The notes under the pieces were generated by a model that searched no databases, had not been told where the DNA came from, and was given only the letters and a program-made list of their open reading frames with translations. Shown in pieces: positions 8,090 through 17,069 of a stretch of 64,000 nt of DNA. The number at the start of each line of letters is the position of its first letter. Positions within the stretch are counted from its first letter, which is position 1. This DNA comes from Streptomyces sp. JHA26 (GTDB lineage: Bacteria; Actinomycetota; Actinomycetes; Streptomycetales; Streptomycetaceae). The stretch is taken from positions 62,001 through 126,000 of the forward strand of contig NZ_BDJC01000015.1 in NCBI RefSeq assembly GCF_002005565.1, given 5' to 3'. The translations under genes and the position numbers were made by a program.

Positions 8090-8770
8090 TCACCTGGTGA
8101 TGCGGGCTTCGATGCCGTCGAGCAGGAAGTCGAGGCCCGTCCGGAAGGTCTGGTCGGCGTCCAGGTGAGTGGCGTCGCGCACCACCGTGGCCAGCGCCGG
8201 GAACCGGCCGGTGGCCAGGGTCCGCGTCAGATAGGGCCCGAGTGAGGCCTGCCAGCGTTTCTCGTCCATTCCGGTGGCCCGCTCGGCGCGACGCTCGGCG
8301 ATCTCCCGGCGCACCGCGCCGATCACGTACGCGTTGACCGCGGCGACCACCGGCATGACGGCGTCCACGTCGACGCCGTCCAGTGCGGCCATCACGGTCT
8401 CCCCGGTGGCCAGCGCGTGCGGCCCGAGCTGGGGCCGGCCCCCCAGGAGGTCGGCGAGCCATTCGTGCTCGTGAACGGCGTGCCGCGTGGCTTCGGCGAG
8501 CGAGCGGAGCACCTGCCGCCAGCCGTCGCCGACCGGCCGGATCTCGGCGTGGACGGCGTCGACCATCAGGTCGAGCAGCTCCTGCTTGCCGGTGATGTAG
8601 CTGTAGAGCCGCATCGGCCCGACATCCAGCGCGGAGGCGACCTTGCGCAGCGACACCGCGTCCAGGCCGCCCGCGTCGGCGAGCCGGATCGCCGCTCGTA
8701 CGATCCGCTCCCGGCTCAACGGGGCCGGAACCGGTCGGTCCGGCGGCTCCGGTCGCTCCCACACCAACAT
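8090..8770 (-). CDS. TetR-family regulator with TetR C-terminal domain
   Basis: This 226-residue TetR protein has the N-terminal helix-turn-helix LSRERIVRAAIRLADAGGLDAVSLRKVASALDVGPMRLYSYI; the MRLYSYITGKQELLDLMVD segment is typical of the true TetR (class-1 C-terminal domain) branch. The C-terminal ligand domain runs to the end. It is divergent from an FAD monooxygenase, with repeated CTGTATCG elements between them. This resembles drug-sensing TetR/monooxygenase pairs, so it probably represses its neighbour and itself. ATG 8770 is used, as 8791 would intrude on the operator. Confidence 0.88.
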   Translation of the reverse strand: MLVWERPEPPDRPVPAPLSRERIVRAAIRLADAGGLDAVSLRKVASALDVGPMRLYSYITGKQELLDLMVDAVHAEIRPVGDGWRQVLRSLAEATRHAVHEHEWLADLLGGRPQLGPHALATGETVMAALDGVDVDAVMPVVAAVNAYVIGAVRREIAERRAERATGMDEKRWQASLGPYLTRTLATGRFPALATVVRDATHLDADQTFRTGLDFLLDGIEARITR

Positions 8771-8797
8771 GCCGATCACCCTACACAGCATCTACCT

Positions 8798-8827
8798 ATA
8801 CGCTGTATCGGCACGTACACTGTATCG
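8798..8827. promoter_or_regulatory. Candidate TetR operator (repeats)
   Basis: Two near-identical 12-mers, TACGCTGTATCG (8799-8810) and TACACTGTATCG (8816-8827), stand 17 bp apart. The first overlaps a small dyad, ATACgctGTAT. They lie between the TetR gene and the monooxygenase and probably bind the regulator. Confidence 0.5.
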
Positions 8828-8845
8828 AAAGGGAGGAAGGCCATC

Positions 8846-9955
8846 ATGACGATCGCCATCGTCGGCGCCGGTCTCGGCGGTCTGGCCCTCGCCCGCGTCC
8901 TGCACGTGAAAGGCATCGACGCGGTCGTGTACGAACGGGAACCGTCACGCGCCTCGCGCGGGCAGGGCGGCATGCTCGACATCCACTCCGGGCAGCGTGC
9001 GCTGCGTGAGGCCGGCCTGATCGACCGGTTCGCCACTATCGCCCGTGCCGAGGGTCAGGACATGCGTCTCCTCGAGCCGGACGGCACCCTCCTGTTCCAG
9101 GAGGACGCGCCCGACGACGCCCCGCTCGACCGGCCCGAGGTCGACCGTGCCGATCTGCGCGACCTGCTGCTGGATTCCCTCCCCGAGGACACGGTGCGCT
9201 GGGGGCACGCGGTCGCATCCGCCGGCGACGGCGTGCTGCGCTTCGCCGACGGCAGCAGTGCGGCGTACGGCCTGCTGGTCGGCGCCGACGGCGCGAACTC
9301 CCGGGTCCGCGCGCTGCTCACCGACGCCCGCCCGGCGCACATAGGCCAGAACGTCGTCGAACTCGGCATCCCCGACGTCGACCGCACCCACCCCGACCTC
9401 GCGGCGATGCTCGGACGGGGCAACTACTGGGTGCTCGGCAACGGCGTGTCCCTGGCGGCGCAGCGCAACGGCGACGGACGTGTCCGCATCGGCATCAGCT
9501 TCTACGACACCGCGGAGGGCTGGTTCGCCACCAGCGGGATCCCGTTCGACGACCCCGCCGCCGCCCGGAAGCGGCTGATCGACCTGCTCCCCGGCTGGCA
9601 CCCACGGTTCACCGCACTGATCGCCGCCTGCGACGACACGATCGTGCCGCGGTCGATCACCGCTCTCCCGGTCGGCCTGACCTGGCCGCCGACGCCGGGC
9701 GTCACACTGCTCGGCGATGCCGCGCACCTGATGCCTCCGGTGGGACAGGGCGCCAACATGGCACTGCTCGACGGCGCACTGCTCGGCCTCGCGCTCGCCG
9801 CGCACCCGGACGACTTTCCCACCGCCGTCGACGCATACGAACGCGAGATGTTCGACCGCGCCGGCGCCGCCGCCCGGATGTCCGCGGACATGCAGGAACT
9901 GCTGTCGTCGCCGGACGCCGCCCAGAAGATGCTCGCCTTCTTCCAGCCCGGCTGA
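8846..9955 (+). CDS. FAD-dependent monooxygenase, TetX/PHBH-like
   Basis: This 369-residue flavoprotein hydroxylase starts MTIAIVGAGLGGLALARVLHVKG, with the GxGxxG Rossmann motif at residues 7-12. The second FAD motif, GVTLLGDAAHLMPPVGQGANMALLDG, is the GD(A)AH...P..GQG signature of group A aromatic monooxygenases. The middle strand VGADGANSRVRALL is the DG motif that contacts FAD and NAD(P)H. GGGAGGAAGG precedes the ATG. Divergence from a TetR gene suggests drug- or aromatic-inducible expression; the substrate is unknown, and TetX-like tetracycline inactivation is only one possibility. Confidence 0.87.
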   Translation: MTIAIVGAGLGGLALARVLHVKGIDAVVYEREPSRASRGQGGMLDIHSGQRALREAGLIDRFATIARAEGQDMRLLEPDGTLLFQEDAPDDAPLDRPEVDRADLRDLLLDSLPEDTVRWGHAVASAGDGVLRFADGSSAAYGLLVGADGANSRVRALLTDARPAHIGQNVVELGIPDVDRTHPDLAAMLGRGNYWVLGNGVSLAAQRNGDGRVRIGISFYDTAEGWFATSGIPFDDPAAARKRLIDLLPGWHPRFTALIAACDDTIVPRSITALPVGLTWPPTPGVTLLGDAAHLMPPVGQGANMALLDGALLGLALAAHPDDFPTAVDAYEREMFDRAGAAARMSADMQELLSSPDAAQKMLAFFQPG

Positions 9956-9990
9956 ACGCGGCACCACGCCTGCCCGCCCTGGCCGGAAGG

Positions 9991-11472
9991 TCAGATCTGC
10001 GCCATGTCCACGAACCGCGAGTAGTGGCCCTGGAAGGCGACCGTGATGGTCGCCGTCGGACCGTTTCGGTGCTTGGCCACGATCAGGTCGGCCTCGCCCG
10101 CGCGCGGCGACTCCTTCTCGTAGGCGTCCTCACGGTGCAGCAGGATCACCATGTCGGCGTCCTGCTCGATGGAGCCGGACTCACGCAGGTCGGACACCAT
10201 CGGCTTCTTGTCGGTGCGCTGCTCGGGACCACGGTTCAGCTGGGAGAGCGCGATGACGGGGATCTCCAGCTCCTTGGCGAGGAGCTTGAGGTTACGGGAC
10301 ATGTCCGAGACCTCCTGCTGACGGCTCTCGGCGCGCTTGGACCCGCCGGACTGCATCAGCTGGAGATAGTCGATGACCACCAGCTTGAGATCGTTGCGCT
10401 GCTTGAGCCGGCGGCACTTGGCGCGGATCTCCATCATCGACAGATTCGGGGAGTCGTCGATGTAGAGCGGCGCGGCCGAGACGTCCGGCATCCGGCGGGC
10501 CAGACGCGTCCAGTCGTCGTCCGTCATCGTGCCCGACCGCATGTGGTGCAGCGCGACACGGGCCTCGGCGGACAGCAGGCGCATCGCGATCTCGTTGCGC
10601 CCCATTTCGAGCGAGAAGATGACGCTCGGCAGATTGTTCTTGATCGAGGCCGCCCGCGCGAAGTCCAGCGCAAGCGTCGACTTTCCCATGGCGGGACGCG
10701 CGGCGATGACGATCATCTGGCCCGGGTGCAGACCGTTGGTGAGCGAGTCGAAGTCGGTGAATCCGGTGGGCACGCCGGTCATCTCGCCGCTGCGCGACCC
10801 GATCGCCTCGATCTCGTCGAGCGCGCCCTCCATGATGTCGCCGAGCGGCAGGTAGTCCTCGCTGGTGCGCTGCTCGGTGACGGCGTAGATCTCGGCCTGG
10901 GCACGGTTGACGATCTCGTCCACGTCGTCGTCGGCCGCGTATCCCATCTGCGTGATCCGCGTGCCGGCCTCCACCAGGCGGCGCAGGACGGCACGCTCGT
11001 GCACGATCTCCGCGTAGTAGGCGGCGTTCGCGGCCGTGGGCACGGTCTGGACGAGCGTGTGCAGATACGAGGCGCCGCCGACCTTGTTGATCTCACCGCG
11101 CTTGGTGAGCTCGGCGGCGATCGTGATGGGGTCGGCCGGCTCCCCCTTGGCGTAGATGTCGAGGATCGCCTGGTAGATCGTCTCGTGGGCCGGCTTGTAG
11201 AAGTCGTGGCCCTTGAGGATCTCGACGACGTCCGCGATGGCGTCCTTGGACAGCAGCATGCCGCCGAGGACGGACTGCTCGGCCTCCAGGTCCTGCGGCG
11301 GTACCCGCTCGAACGCGGACGGTCCGGCGCCGTCCCACGCGCCGCTGTCCCGGCCGCGCTCGTGCTGGTCGTCACGGCTTCCGGCGCTGTCACCACGACG
11401 CCGGGAAGCGGGCAGACGATCACTGGGACCGCTGTCGGCCCACGGGTCGTCCAAGGGCTCGGAAATGCTCAC
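9991..11472 (-). CDS. dnaB: Replicative DNA helicase DnaB
   Basis: This is the hexameric 5'-3' helicase that unwinds DNA at the fork. In the 493 residues the N-terminal primase-interacting domain starts near VPPQDLEAEQSVLGGMLLS, and the RecA-like domain has Walker A ARPAMGKSTLALDFA and Walker B LKLVVIDYLQLM, followed by SQLNRGPEQR and the arginine-finger region. GTG 11472 follows a very strong GGGAGGAGGTGG ribosome site; longer starts would run through the DnaA-box region. Actinobacterial DnaB often contains inteins, but none is present here. The gene is divergent from a MATE exporter. Confidence 0.97.
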   Translation of the reverse strand: MSISEPLDDPWADSGPSDRLPASRRRGDSAGSRDDQHERGRDSGAWDGAGPSAFERVPPQDLEAEQSVLGGMLLSKDAIADVVEILKGHDFYKPAHETIYQAILDIYAKGEPADPITIAAELTKRGEINKVGGASYLHTLVQTVPTAANAAYYAEIVHERAVLRRLVEAGTRITQMGYAADDDVDEIVNRAQAEIYAVTEQRTSEDYLPLGDIMEGALDEIEAIGSRSGEMTGVPTGFTDFDSLTNGLHPGQMIVIAARPAMGKSTLALDFARAASIKNNLPSVIFSLEMGRNEIAMRLLSAEARVALHHMRSGTMTDDDWTRLARRMPDVSAAPLYIDDSPNLSMMEIRAKCRRLKQRNDLKLVVIDYLQLMQSGGSKRAESRQQEVSDMSRNLKLLAKELEIPVIALSQLNRGPEQRTDKKPMVSDLRESGSIEQDADMVILLHREDAYEKESPRAGEADLIVAKHRNGPTATITVAFQGHYSRFVDMAQI

Positions 11473-11654
11473 CGAGCCACCTCCTCCCGTCCGCCGCGCG
11501 GACCTCGCCGTGCTCCACATTCCTACGGCACGGCACTGACACATAAGACGCCCGACTCCGGTTCTGACGCGTCGGTTTTGTGAGGGTTCACCGACCGTCG
11601 GACGGAGCAGGCGCCGGACCACCGTAGGCCCGCGGACACCGACAGCCAATCTGG

Positions 11655-11917
11655 TTATCCACAGGCCGTGTGGACGACTGGCCAGATGCTGTGGACAACT
11701 CCTCGAAAGCTGTGCACGACTCGGTGGACAGCCCTGTGAACAAGCCCTCTCTGCAGTCATGAGCACGCACGTGACCTGCGATTTCGCCATCCACGGGCTG
11801 TGCAGAAGAAAAACTTTCCCCATCGAGTCAAGATCACTTCGAACCGTGCACAAGAGCACACCGGACGCGAGGACGAGTAAGGGTTTCTCACGCATTGCAT
11901 CCCTTACCTGTGGACGA
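11655..11917. promoter_or_regulatory. DnaA-box-like cluster upstream of dnaB
   Basis: The 459-bp dnaB-MATE intergenic region (11473-11931) is AT-richer and rich in DnaA-box-like 9-mers: TTATCCACA at 11655-11663 and TGTGGACAA at 11690-11698 are perfect; TGTGGACGA (11669-11677, 11909-11917) and TGTGAACAA (11735-11743) differ by one base; TGTGCACGA (11711) and GGTGGACAG (11723) differ by two. The density is comparable to part of oriC. Promoters for both flanking genes must also lie here. Confidence 0.6.
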
Positions 11918-11931
11918 TTAGATTGGTGCTC

Positions 11932-13269
11932 ATGACACAGGCCCCCGCGCGCTCCCGCACCGTCCGACGCCGGCACGACCGAGAGATCGTCGCGCTGGCC
12001 GTCCCAGCCTTCGGGGCGCTCGTCGCCGAACCCCTCTTCGTCATGGCCGACAGCGCCATCGTCGGCCATCTCGGTACCGCACAACTCGCCGGACTCGGCA
12101 TCGCCTCGGCCCTGCTGACCACAGCCGTCAGCGTCTTCGTCTTCCTCGCCTACGCCACCACGGCGGCCGTCGCCCGGCGCGTCGGGGCGGGCGATCTGCA
12201 GTCCGCCATCCGACAGGGCATGGACGGCATCTGGCTGGCACTGCTGCTCGGCGCCGCTGTCATAGCCGTCGTCCTGCCCACGGCTCCGTCACTGGTGGAC
12301 CTCTTCGGCGCCTCCGACACCGCCGCCCCGTACGCCGTCACCTATCTGCGGATCTCCTCGCTCGGCATTCCGGCCATGCTCGTCGTGCTCGCCTCGACCG
12401 GTGTCCTGCGAGGCCTGCAGGACACCCGGACCCCGCTCTACGTGGCCGTCGCGGGATTCGTCGCCAACGGCGTTCTCAACCTCGGGCTCGTCTACGGCGC
12501 CGGCCTCGGCATCGCGGGCTCCGCCTGGGGAACCGTCGTCGCCCAGCTCGGCATGGCCGCGGTGTACCTCGGGGTGGTCGTCCGCGGGGCACGCAGACAC
12601 GGCGCGTCCCTGCGTCCGGACGCCGTCGGCATCAGGGCCTCCGCCCAGGCCGGCGTGCCGTTGCTCGTACGCACTCTCTCTCTGCGGGCGATCCTCATGA
12701 TCGCCACGGCCGTGGCGGCTCGGCTCGGGGACGCCGACATCGCGGCCCACCAGATCATCCTGTCCTTGTGGAGCCTGCTCGCCTTCGCCCTCGACGCGAT
12801 CGCCATCGCCGGGCAGGCCATCATCGGGCGCTACCTGGGAGCCGGTGACACCCAGGGCGCCCGGGACGCCTGTCGCAGGATGGTCGAGTGGGGCATCGCG
12901 GTCGGGATCCTCCTGGGTCTGCTCGTGGTGCTGACCCGGCCGGCGTTCTTGCCCTTGTTCACCGGTGACTCCTCCGTCAAGGACGCCGCACTGCCCGCTC
13001 TGGTGATCGTGGCCCTCTCCCAGCCGATCTGCGGTGTGGTCTTCGTCCTGGACGGCGTTCTGATGGGCGCGGGAGACGGTCCGTACCTCGCCTGGGCGAT
13101 GCTGCTCACCCTGGCGGTCTTCACTCCCGCCGCGCTTCTCGTCCCGACGCTCGGCGGTGGGCTCACCGCACTGTGGGGGGCCATGACGTTGATGATGACG
13201 ATGCGCATGCTGACGCTGTGGTGGCGCACGCGCTCGGGCCACTGGATCGTCACCGGCGCGACACGTTGA
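11932..13269 (+). CDS. MATE family efflux protein (DinF/NorM type)
   Basis: This 445-residue, 12-helix multidrug and toxin extrusion protein exports cationic compounds or drugs using an ion gradient. Features include IVALAVPAFGALVAEPLFVMADSAIVGHLGTAQLAGLG (helices 1-2, MATE signature) and the internal repeat from AGVPLLVRTLSLRAILMIATAVAARLGDADIAAHQI. The ATG 11932 start (MTQAPARS) is used; no strong ribosome site is visible and a TTG lies 9 bases upstream. It is divergent from dnaB and followed by a one-mismatch parS and a terminator. Confidence 0.9.
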   Translation: MTQAPARSRTVRRRHDREIVALAVPAFGALVAEPLFVMADSAIVGHLGTAQLAGLGIASALLTTAVSVFVFLAYATTAAVARRVGAGDLQSAIRQGMDGIWLALLLGAAVIAVVLPTAPSLVDLFGASDTAAPYAVTYLRISSLGIPAMLVVLASTGVLRGLQDTRTPLYVAVAGFVANGVLNLGLVYGAGLGIAGSAWGTVVAQLGMAAVYLGVVVRGARRHGASLRPDAVGIRASAQAGVPLLVRTLSLRAILMIATAVAARLGDADIAAHQIILSLWSLLAFALDAIAIAGQAIIGRYLGAGDTQGARDACRRMVEWGIAVGILLGLLVVLTRPAFLPLFTGDSSVKDAALPALVIVALSQPICGVVFVLDGVLMGAGDGPYLAWAMLLTLAVFTPAALLVPTLGGGLTALWGAMTLMMTMRMLTLWWRTRSGHWIVTGATR

Positions 13270-13270
13270 C

Positions 13271-13286
13271 CGTTCCACGTGAAACA
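13271..13286. other. parS-like site, one core mismatch
   Basis: CGTTCCACGTGAAACA matches the 14-bp core with one T-to-C change in the left half. It begins 2 bp after the MATE stop codon, just before the MATE/rplI terminator. Confidence 0.6.
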
Positions 13287-13343
13287 CGCTGGTCCACGGC
13301 AATCCCCGGCCTCGACCAGCCCGGCGCCCCGCCCCACACGACA

Positions 13344-13379
13344 ATGGGGCCGCACCCCCGACCGGGAGTGCGGCCCCAT
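13344..13379. terminator. Bidirectional hairpin terminator between MATE and rplI
   Basis: Perfect 12-bp arms (ATGGGGCCGCAC / GTGCGGCCCCAT) with a 12-base loop, located between convergent genes. It would end both the MATE transcript and the rpsF-ssb-rpsR-rplI transcript. Confidence 0.8.
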
Positions 13380-13404
13380 CTCATCGCTTCAGCGAGAGCC
13401 AGGC

Positions 13405-13851
13405 TCAGGCGGAAACAACCTCGATGTTGACCGTGGCGGCAACCTCGGGGTGCAGACGCACGGACGTCTCGTGGGCGCCCAGGGTCTTGATCGGCGAGCC
13501 CAGTTCGATGCGGCGCTTGTCGACCTCGGGGCCACCGGCAGCCTTGATCGCCGAGGCGACGTCGGCCGGGGTGACGGAACCGAAGAGACGACCAGCGTCG
13601 CCGGAGCGGACGGCCAGACGGACCTTCACACCTTCCAGCTGGGCCTTCACCTGGTTGGCCTGCTCGATGGTCTGGATCTCGTGGATCTTGCGAGCACGAC
13701 GGATCTGCTCGACGTCCTTCTCGCCACCCTTGGTCCAGCGGATAGCGAACTTCCGCGGGATCAGGTAGTTGCGAGCGTAGCCGTCCTTGACGTCGACGAC
13801 GTCGCCCGCGGCGCCGAGGCCGGAGACCTCGTGGGTGAGGATGATCTTCAT
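13405..13851 (-). CDS. rplI: 50S ribosomal protein L9
   Basis: This 148-residue protein has the L9 signature near its start: [36 protein letters not shown], then a long connecting helix and the C-terminal rRNA-binding domain. L9 binds 23S rRNA domain V and helps maintain reading frame. It is the last gene of the rpsF-ssb-rpsR-rplI operon, 18 bp after rpsR. Confidence 0.97.
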   Translation of the reverse strand: MKIILTHEVSGLGAAGDVVDVKDGYARNYLIPRKFAIRWTKGGEKDVEQIRRARKIHEIQTIEQANQVKAQLEGVKVRLAVRSGDAGRLFGSVTPADVASAIKAAGGPEVDKRRIELGSPIKTLGAHETSVRLHPEVAATVNIEVVSA

Positions 13852-13869
13852 GAGTCGGTCACCCTTCCC

Positions 13870-14105
13870 TTATCGCGCGGTGGACGTGTAGGGCAGCAGC
13901 GCCATCTCACGGCTGTTCTTGACGGCCGTGGCGACGTCACGCTGGTGCTGCGTGCAGTTGCCGGTCACGCGACGGGCACGGATCTTGCCGCGGTCGGAAA
14001 TGAACTTCCGCAGCATGTTCGTGTCCTTGTAGTCCACGTACGTGACCTTGTCCTTGCAGAATGCGCAGACCTTCTTCTTCGGCTTGCGCACAGGCGGCTT
14101 AGCAT
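13870..14105 (-). CDS. rpsR: 30S ribosomal protein S18 with apparent 1-base deletion at the start
   Basis: The protein frame from [19 protein letters not shown] to the end (TSTAR) is intact S18, of the Cys-containing type (CAFC), and ends with a TAA codon. The expected ATG (14105-14103) stands 7 bases after an AGGAG ribosome site (14117-14113), but the next codon, GCT, shares its G with the ATG. ATG and the S18 frame are therefore out of register by one base, and the 236-nt span is one short of 79 codons. In-frame alternatives are a TTG at 14127 that overlaps the ribosome site, or a GTG at residue 5. A sequencing error is the simplest explanation; a real lesion might be tolerated if a second rpsR exists elsewhere. 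Confidence 0.85.
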
Positions 14106-14147
14106 GATGTTTCTCCTGTGTGATCAAGAAGTGTGGGTGGAGCCCGC

Positions 14148-14729
14148 CTAGAAGGGGGGCTCGTCCGAGTAGCCGCCGCCGCTGCCGGAGCCACCGCCCC
14201 AGCCACCGCCGCCGCCCTGGTTGCCACCGGCGGGAGCGCCCGTGGCCCACGGGTCGTCGGCGGGAGCGCCGCCGCCCTGCTGGCCGCCGCCGGGGCCGCC
14301 GCCCCAGCCGCCGCCACCCTGGCCGCCACCGCCGCCGTAACCGCCCTGACCGCCGCGGCCCTGGCCGGAGGTCTTGGTGACCTTGGCCGTGGCGTTGCGC
14401 AGGCTGGCACCGACCTCGTCGACGTCCAGCTCGTAGACCGTGCGCTTGACGCCCTCACGGTCCTCGTAGGACCGCTGCTTCAGCCGGCCCTGCACGATGA
14501 CGCGCATGCCTCGCTGGAGCGACTCGGCGACGTTCTCCGCCGCCTGACGCCAGACCGAGCAGGTCAGGAAGAGGCTCTCGCCGTCCTTCCACTCGTTCGT
14601 CTGGCGGTCGAAGGTGCGGGGGGTCGACGCGACACGGAACTTCGCGACGGCCGCACCGGACGGGGTGAAGCGCAGCTCGGGGTCGTCGACAAGATTGCCG
14701 ACGACCGTGATGACGGTCTCGCCTGCCAT
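14148..14729 (-). CDS. ssb: Single-stranded DNA-binding protein
   Basis: This 193-residue SSB protects single-stranded DNA at forks. The N-terminal OB fold spans [36 protein letters not shown] to about residue 115 ([15 protein letters not shown]). The tail is an extremely Gly-rich linker of repeated GGGGGW units, ending in the acidic tip YSDEPPF that recruits partner proteins. It lies between rpsF and rpsR on the minus strand, the usual operon order. Confidence 0.97.
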   Translation of the reverse strand: MAGETVITVVGNLVDDPELRFTPSGAAVAKFRVASTPRTFDRQTNEWKDGESLFLTCSVWRQAAENVAESLQRGMRVIVQGRLKQRSYEDREGVKRTVYELDVDEVGASLRNATAKVTKTSGQGRGGQGGYGGGGGQGGGGWGGGPGGGQQGGGAPADDPWATGAPAGGNQGGGGGWGGGSGSGGGYSDEPPF

Positions 14730-14807
14730 GGGGGAACCTCTCGGCGGGTTTGCTGCTGGCTGCTTGTGCTGCTACTCGAATCCCGGGATTCGACTGAGCG
14801 AAATCGC

Positions 14808-15098
14808 TCAGTGCATCTCGGGACGGAGGACCTTGGTCCGGAGGACCGACTCGTTCAGGTTCATCTGGCGGTCGAGCTCCTTGACGACCGCAGGCTCGGC
14901 CTGCAGGTCGATGACCGAGTAGATGCCCTCGGGCTTCTTCTTGATCTCGTACGAGAGACGACGACGGCCCCAGGTGTCGACCTTCTCGACCTTTCCGCCG
15001 CCGTCACGGACGACAGAGAGGAAGTTCTCGATCAGCGGGGAGACAGCGCGCTCCTCGAGATCGGGGTCGAGGATGACCATCACCTCGTAGTGACGCAT
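14808..15098 (-). CDS. rpsF: 30S ribosomal protein S6
   Basis: This 96-residue S6 starts [21 protein letters not shown] and carries the [12 protein letters not shown] strand typical of the family. S6 pairs with S18 on the 30S platform, which fits the operon. The start is fixed by an AAAGGAGGTG ribosome site upstream. It is the first gene of the rpsF-ssb-rpsR-rplI operon. Confidence 0.97.
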   Translation of the reverse strand: MRHYEVMVILDPDLEERAVSPLIENFLSVVRDGGGKVEKVDTWGRRRLSYEIKKKPEGIYSVIDLQAEPAVVKELDRQMNLNESVLRTKVLRPEMH

Positions 15099-15266
15099 GT
15101 GGAACCCACCTCCTTTGGACTCAGCGGCCACGGTCGTTCCGTGGCAGGAGGGTTGCGATGCGTTGTGCACCGGCATCAGCGAGTAAAGCAGGACCCACTG
15201 ACAATCGGGCCTCCTCCGAGGAGGTGACCCGGCCGGGCCGACAGCAGACACCAGTGCAGAAGGTAC

Positions 15267-15321
15267 AGAGTACCCGGCCGTCGGCTTGCGGTTGAAATCA
15301 GGCCGCAGGGGGACGCAATCT
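15267..15321. promoter_or_regulatory. Candidate divergent promoters sharing a -35 region
   Basis: On the minus strand TTCAAC (15296-15291), 18 bp, then TACTCT (15272-15267) points at rpsF. On the plus strand TTGAAA (15292-15297), 18 bp, then CAATCT (15316-15321) points at the small membrane protein. The two -35 elements overlap within GTTGAAA. Matches are moderate. Confidence 0.35.
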
Positions 15322-15376
15322 GTACACAACGGACGCGCAGGGCGAAGACAGACTGCCTTCGGCTGGAGGTTTCCCC

Positions 15377-15706
15377 ATGGCACAGATCATGCGACCCGCC
15401 AAACCCAGGACCGGCCTGCTGGCCACCGATGGCAAACCGCACCCGCTCCAGGACACGCTGATGGCCGTGACCCTGGTGCTCGGAGTGATCTCCCTCGTGA
15501 CCGCGGGCTTTCCAGGACTCCACCTCCTGGCGTCCTGGGCCGGACTGATCGGTGTCCTGATCGGTGGATACGGCCAGTTCATCTCCGAGACGACGCGTGA
15601 GCGCTTCGGCCTGGTGCTGGGTATAGGAGCCTCCGCGATCGGCCTCTACTTCGGCATGGCCCACGGCGGGCTGTTCAGCACCTTCGGTGGATTCGTCGGC
15701 GGCTGA
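15377..15706 (+). CDS. Small hydrophobic membrane protein
   Basis: This 109-residue protein has three predicted membrane segments: [35 protein letters not shown] and [20 protein letters not shown] polar N-terminus ([26 protein letters not shown]) precedes them. It is conserved at this position between rpsF and femX in Streptomyces, but I know no function for it. Confidence 0.75.
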   Translation: MAQIMRPAKPRTGLLATDGKPHPLQDTLMAVTLVLGVISLVTAGFPGLHLLASWAGLIGVLIGGYGQFISETTRERFGLVLGIGASAIGLYFGMAHGGLFSTFGGFVGG

Positions 15707-15843
15707 CCCACGGACCGCGCCGGCCCTCGGGACGGCGCGGTCCCCCGTACGCCGGACGGGGCGCTCACGGGGCGCAGTAGGCTTCGCGCGAGAGCCGGAG
15801 CCCCTGAACCCATGGGGACACACCAGCCCGAGGAGCGCCCCGA

Positions 15844-16965
15844 ATGAGCCTGACCCTGAGGACCATCAGCCGCGAGCAGCATCTGGCATTCATCCAGAGC
15901 CTGCCGGCGGCGAGTCACATGCAGGTGCCGGCCTGGGCGGACGTCAAAGCGGAATGGCGCTCGGAGAACCTCGGATGGTTCGACGACCGGACCGGTCACC
16001 TGGTCGGTGTGGGCCTCGTGCTGTACCGGCAGCTGCCCAAGATCAAGCGTTACCTCGCCTACCTCCCCGAGGGCCCGGTCATCAACTGGTTCGCGCCGAA
16101 CCTCCAGGACTGGATCGAGCCCATGCTGGCGCACCTGAAGCAGCAGGGCGCCTTCTCGGTGAAGATGGGCCCGCCGGTGATCATCCGGCGCTGGGACGCC
16201 GCGTCGATCAAGAAGGGCATCCAGGACCCCGACGTCAAGCGGCTGCGCGACATAGAGGCCGACCACATCGAGCCGCGCGCCTTCGAGGTGGCCGACAAGC
16301 TGCGCCGCATGGGCTGGCAGCAGGGCGAGGACGGCGGCGCCGGCTTCGGTGACGTGCAGCCCCGCTACGTCTTCCAGGTACCGCTGGCCAACCGGTCCCT
16401 GGAGGAGGTCCACAAGAACTTCAACCAGCTGTGGCGCCGCAACATCAAGAAGGCCGAGAAGGCCGGCGTCGAGGTCGTCCAGGGCGGCTACCACGACCTC
16501 GAGGAGTGGCAGCGCCTGTACGAGATCACCGCCGTGCGCGACCACTTCCGGCCGCGGCCGCTGTCGTACTTCCAGCGCATGTGGGCGGCCCTCAACAACG
16601 AGGACCCCAACCGCATGCGCCTGTACTTCGCCCGGCACAACGGGGTGAACCTGTCGGCGGCGACGATGCTGGTCGTCGGCGGGCACGTCTGGTACTCCTA
16701 CGGCGCCTCCGACAACATCGGCCGCGAGGTCCGGCCCTCGAACGCGATGCAGTGGGCGATGCTGCGCGACGCCTACGCCCTCGGGGCCACCGTCTACGAC
16801 CTGCGCGGCATCTCCGACTCCCTGGACGAGAGCGACCACCTCTTCGGTCTGATCCAGTTCAAGGTCGGCACGGGCGGGCAGGCGGCCGAGTACCTCGGGG
16901 AGTGGGACTTCCCGCTGAACAAACTGCTGCACAAGGCGCTCGACATCTACATGTCGCGCCGCTGA
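15844..16965 (+). CDS. femX: FemX-type aminoacyltransferase (lipid II:glycine glycyltransferase)
   Basis: This 373-residue Fem/MurJ-pathway enzyme transfers glycine from glycyl-tRNA to the stem peptide of lipid II, forming the first residue of the Gly cross-bridge of Streptomyces (LL-Dap) peptidoglycan. The two GNAT-like domains of the FemABX family are visible, from SLTLRTISREQHLAFIQSLP and from RSLEEVHKNFNQLWRRNIKKAEKAGVEV; YDLRGISDSLDESDHLFGLIQFKVGTGGQ is the conserved late motif. ATG follows a GAGGAG ribosome site. An alanine-racemase-like gene follows 104 bp downstream. Confidence 0.88.
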   Translation: MSLTLRTISREQHLAFIQSLPAASHMQVPAWADVKAEWRSENLGWFDDRTGHLVGVGLVLYRQLPKIKRYLAYLPEGPVINWFAPNLQDWIEPMLAHLKQQGAFSVKMGPPVIIRRWDAASIKKGIQDPDVKRLRDIEADHIEPRAFEVADKLRRMGWQQGEDGGAGFGDVQPRYVFQVPLANRSLEEVHKNFNQLWRRNIKKAEKAGVEVVQGGYHDLEEWQRLYEITAVRDHFRPRPLSYFQRMWAALNNEDPNRMRLYFARHNGVNLSAATMLVVGGHVWYSYGASDNIGREVRPSNAMQWAMLRDAYALGATVYDLRGISDSLDESDHLFGLIQFKVGTGGQAAEYLGEWDFPLNKLLHKALDIYMSRR

Positions 16966-17069
16966 CCCACGTCCCCCGCTCCAGTAGCGTCGGGGAGGGC
17001 TTCCCCGGCTCCGACGAGTTTCCCCACCTCTGACACACCGCAGCCACGAGAAAGGTTCCAGGTCCGGCC

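Noticed and set aside
9991..11472. Intein in DnaB
   Set aside because: The sequence is continuous at the Walker A and other usual insertion sites; length is normal.
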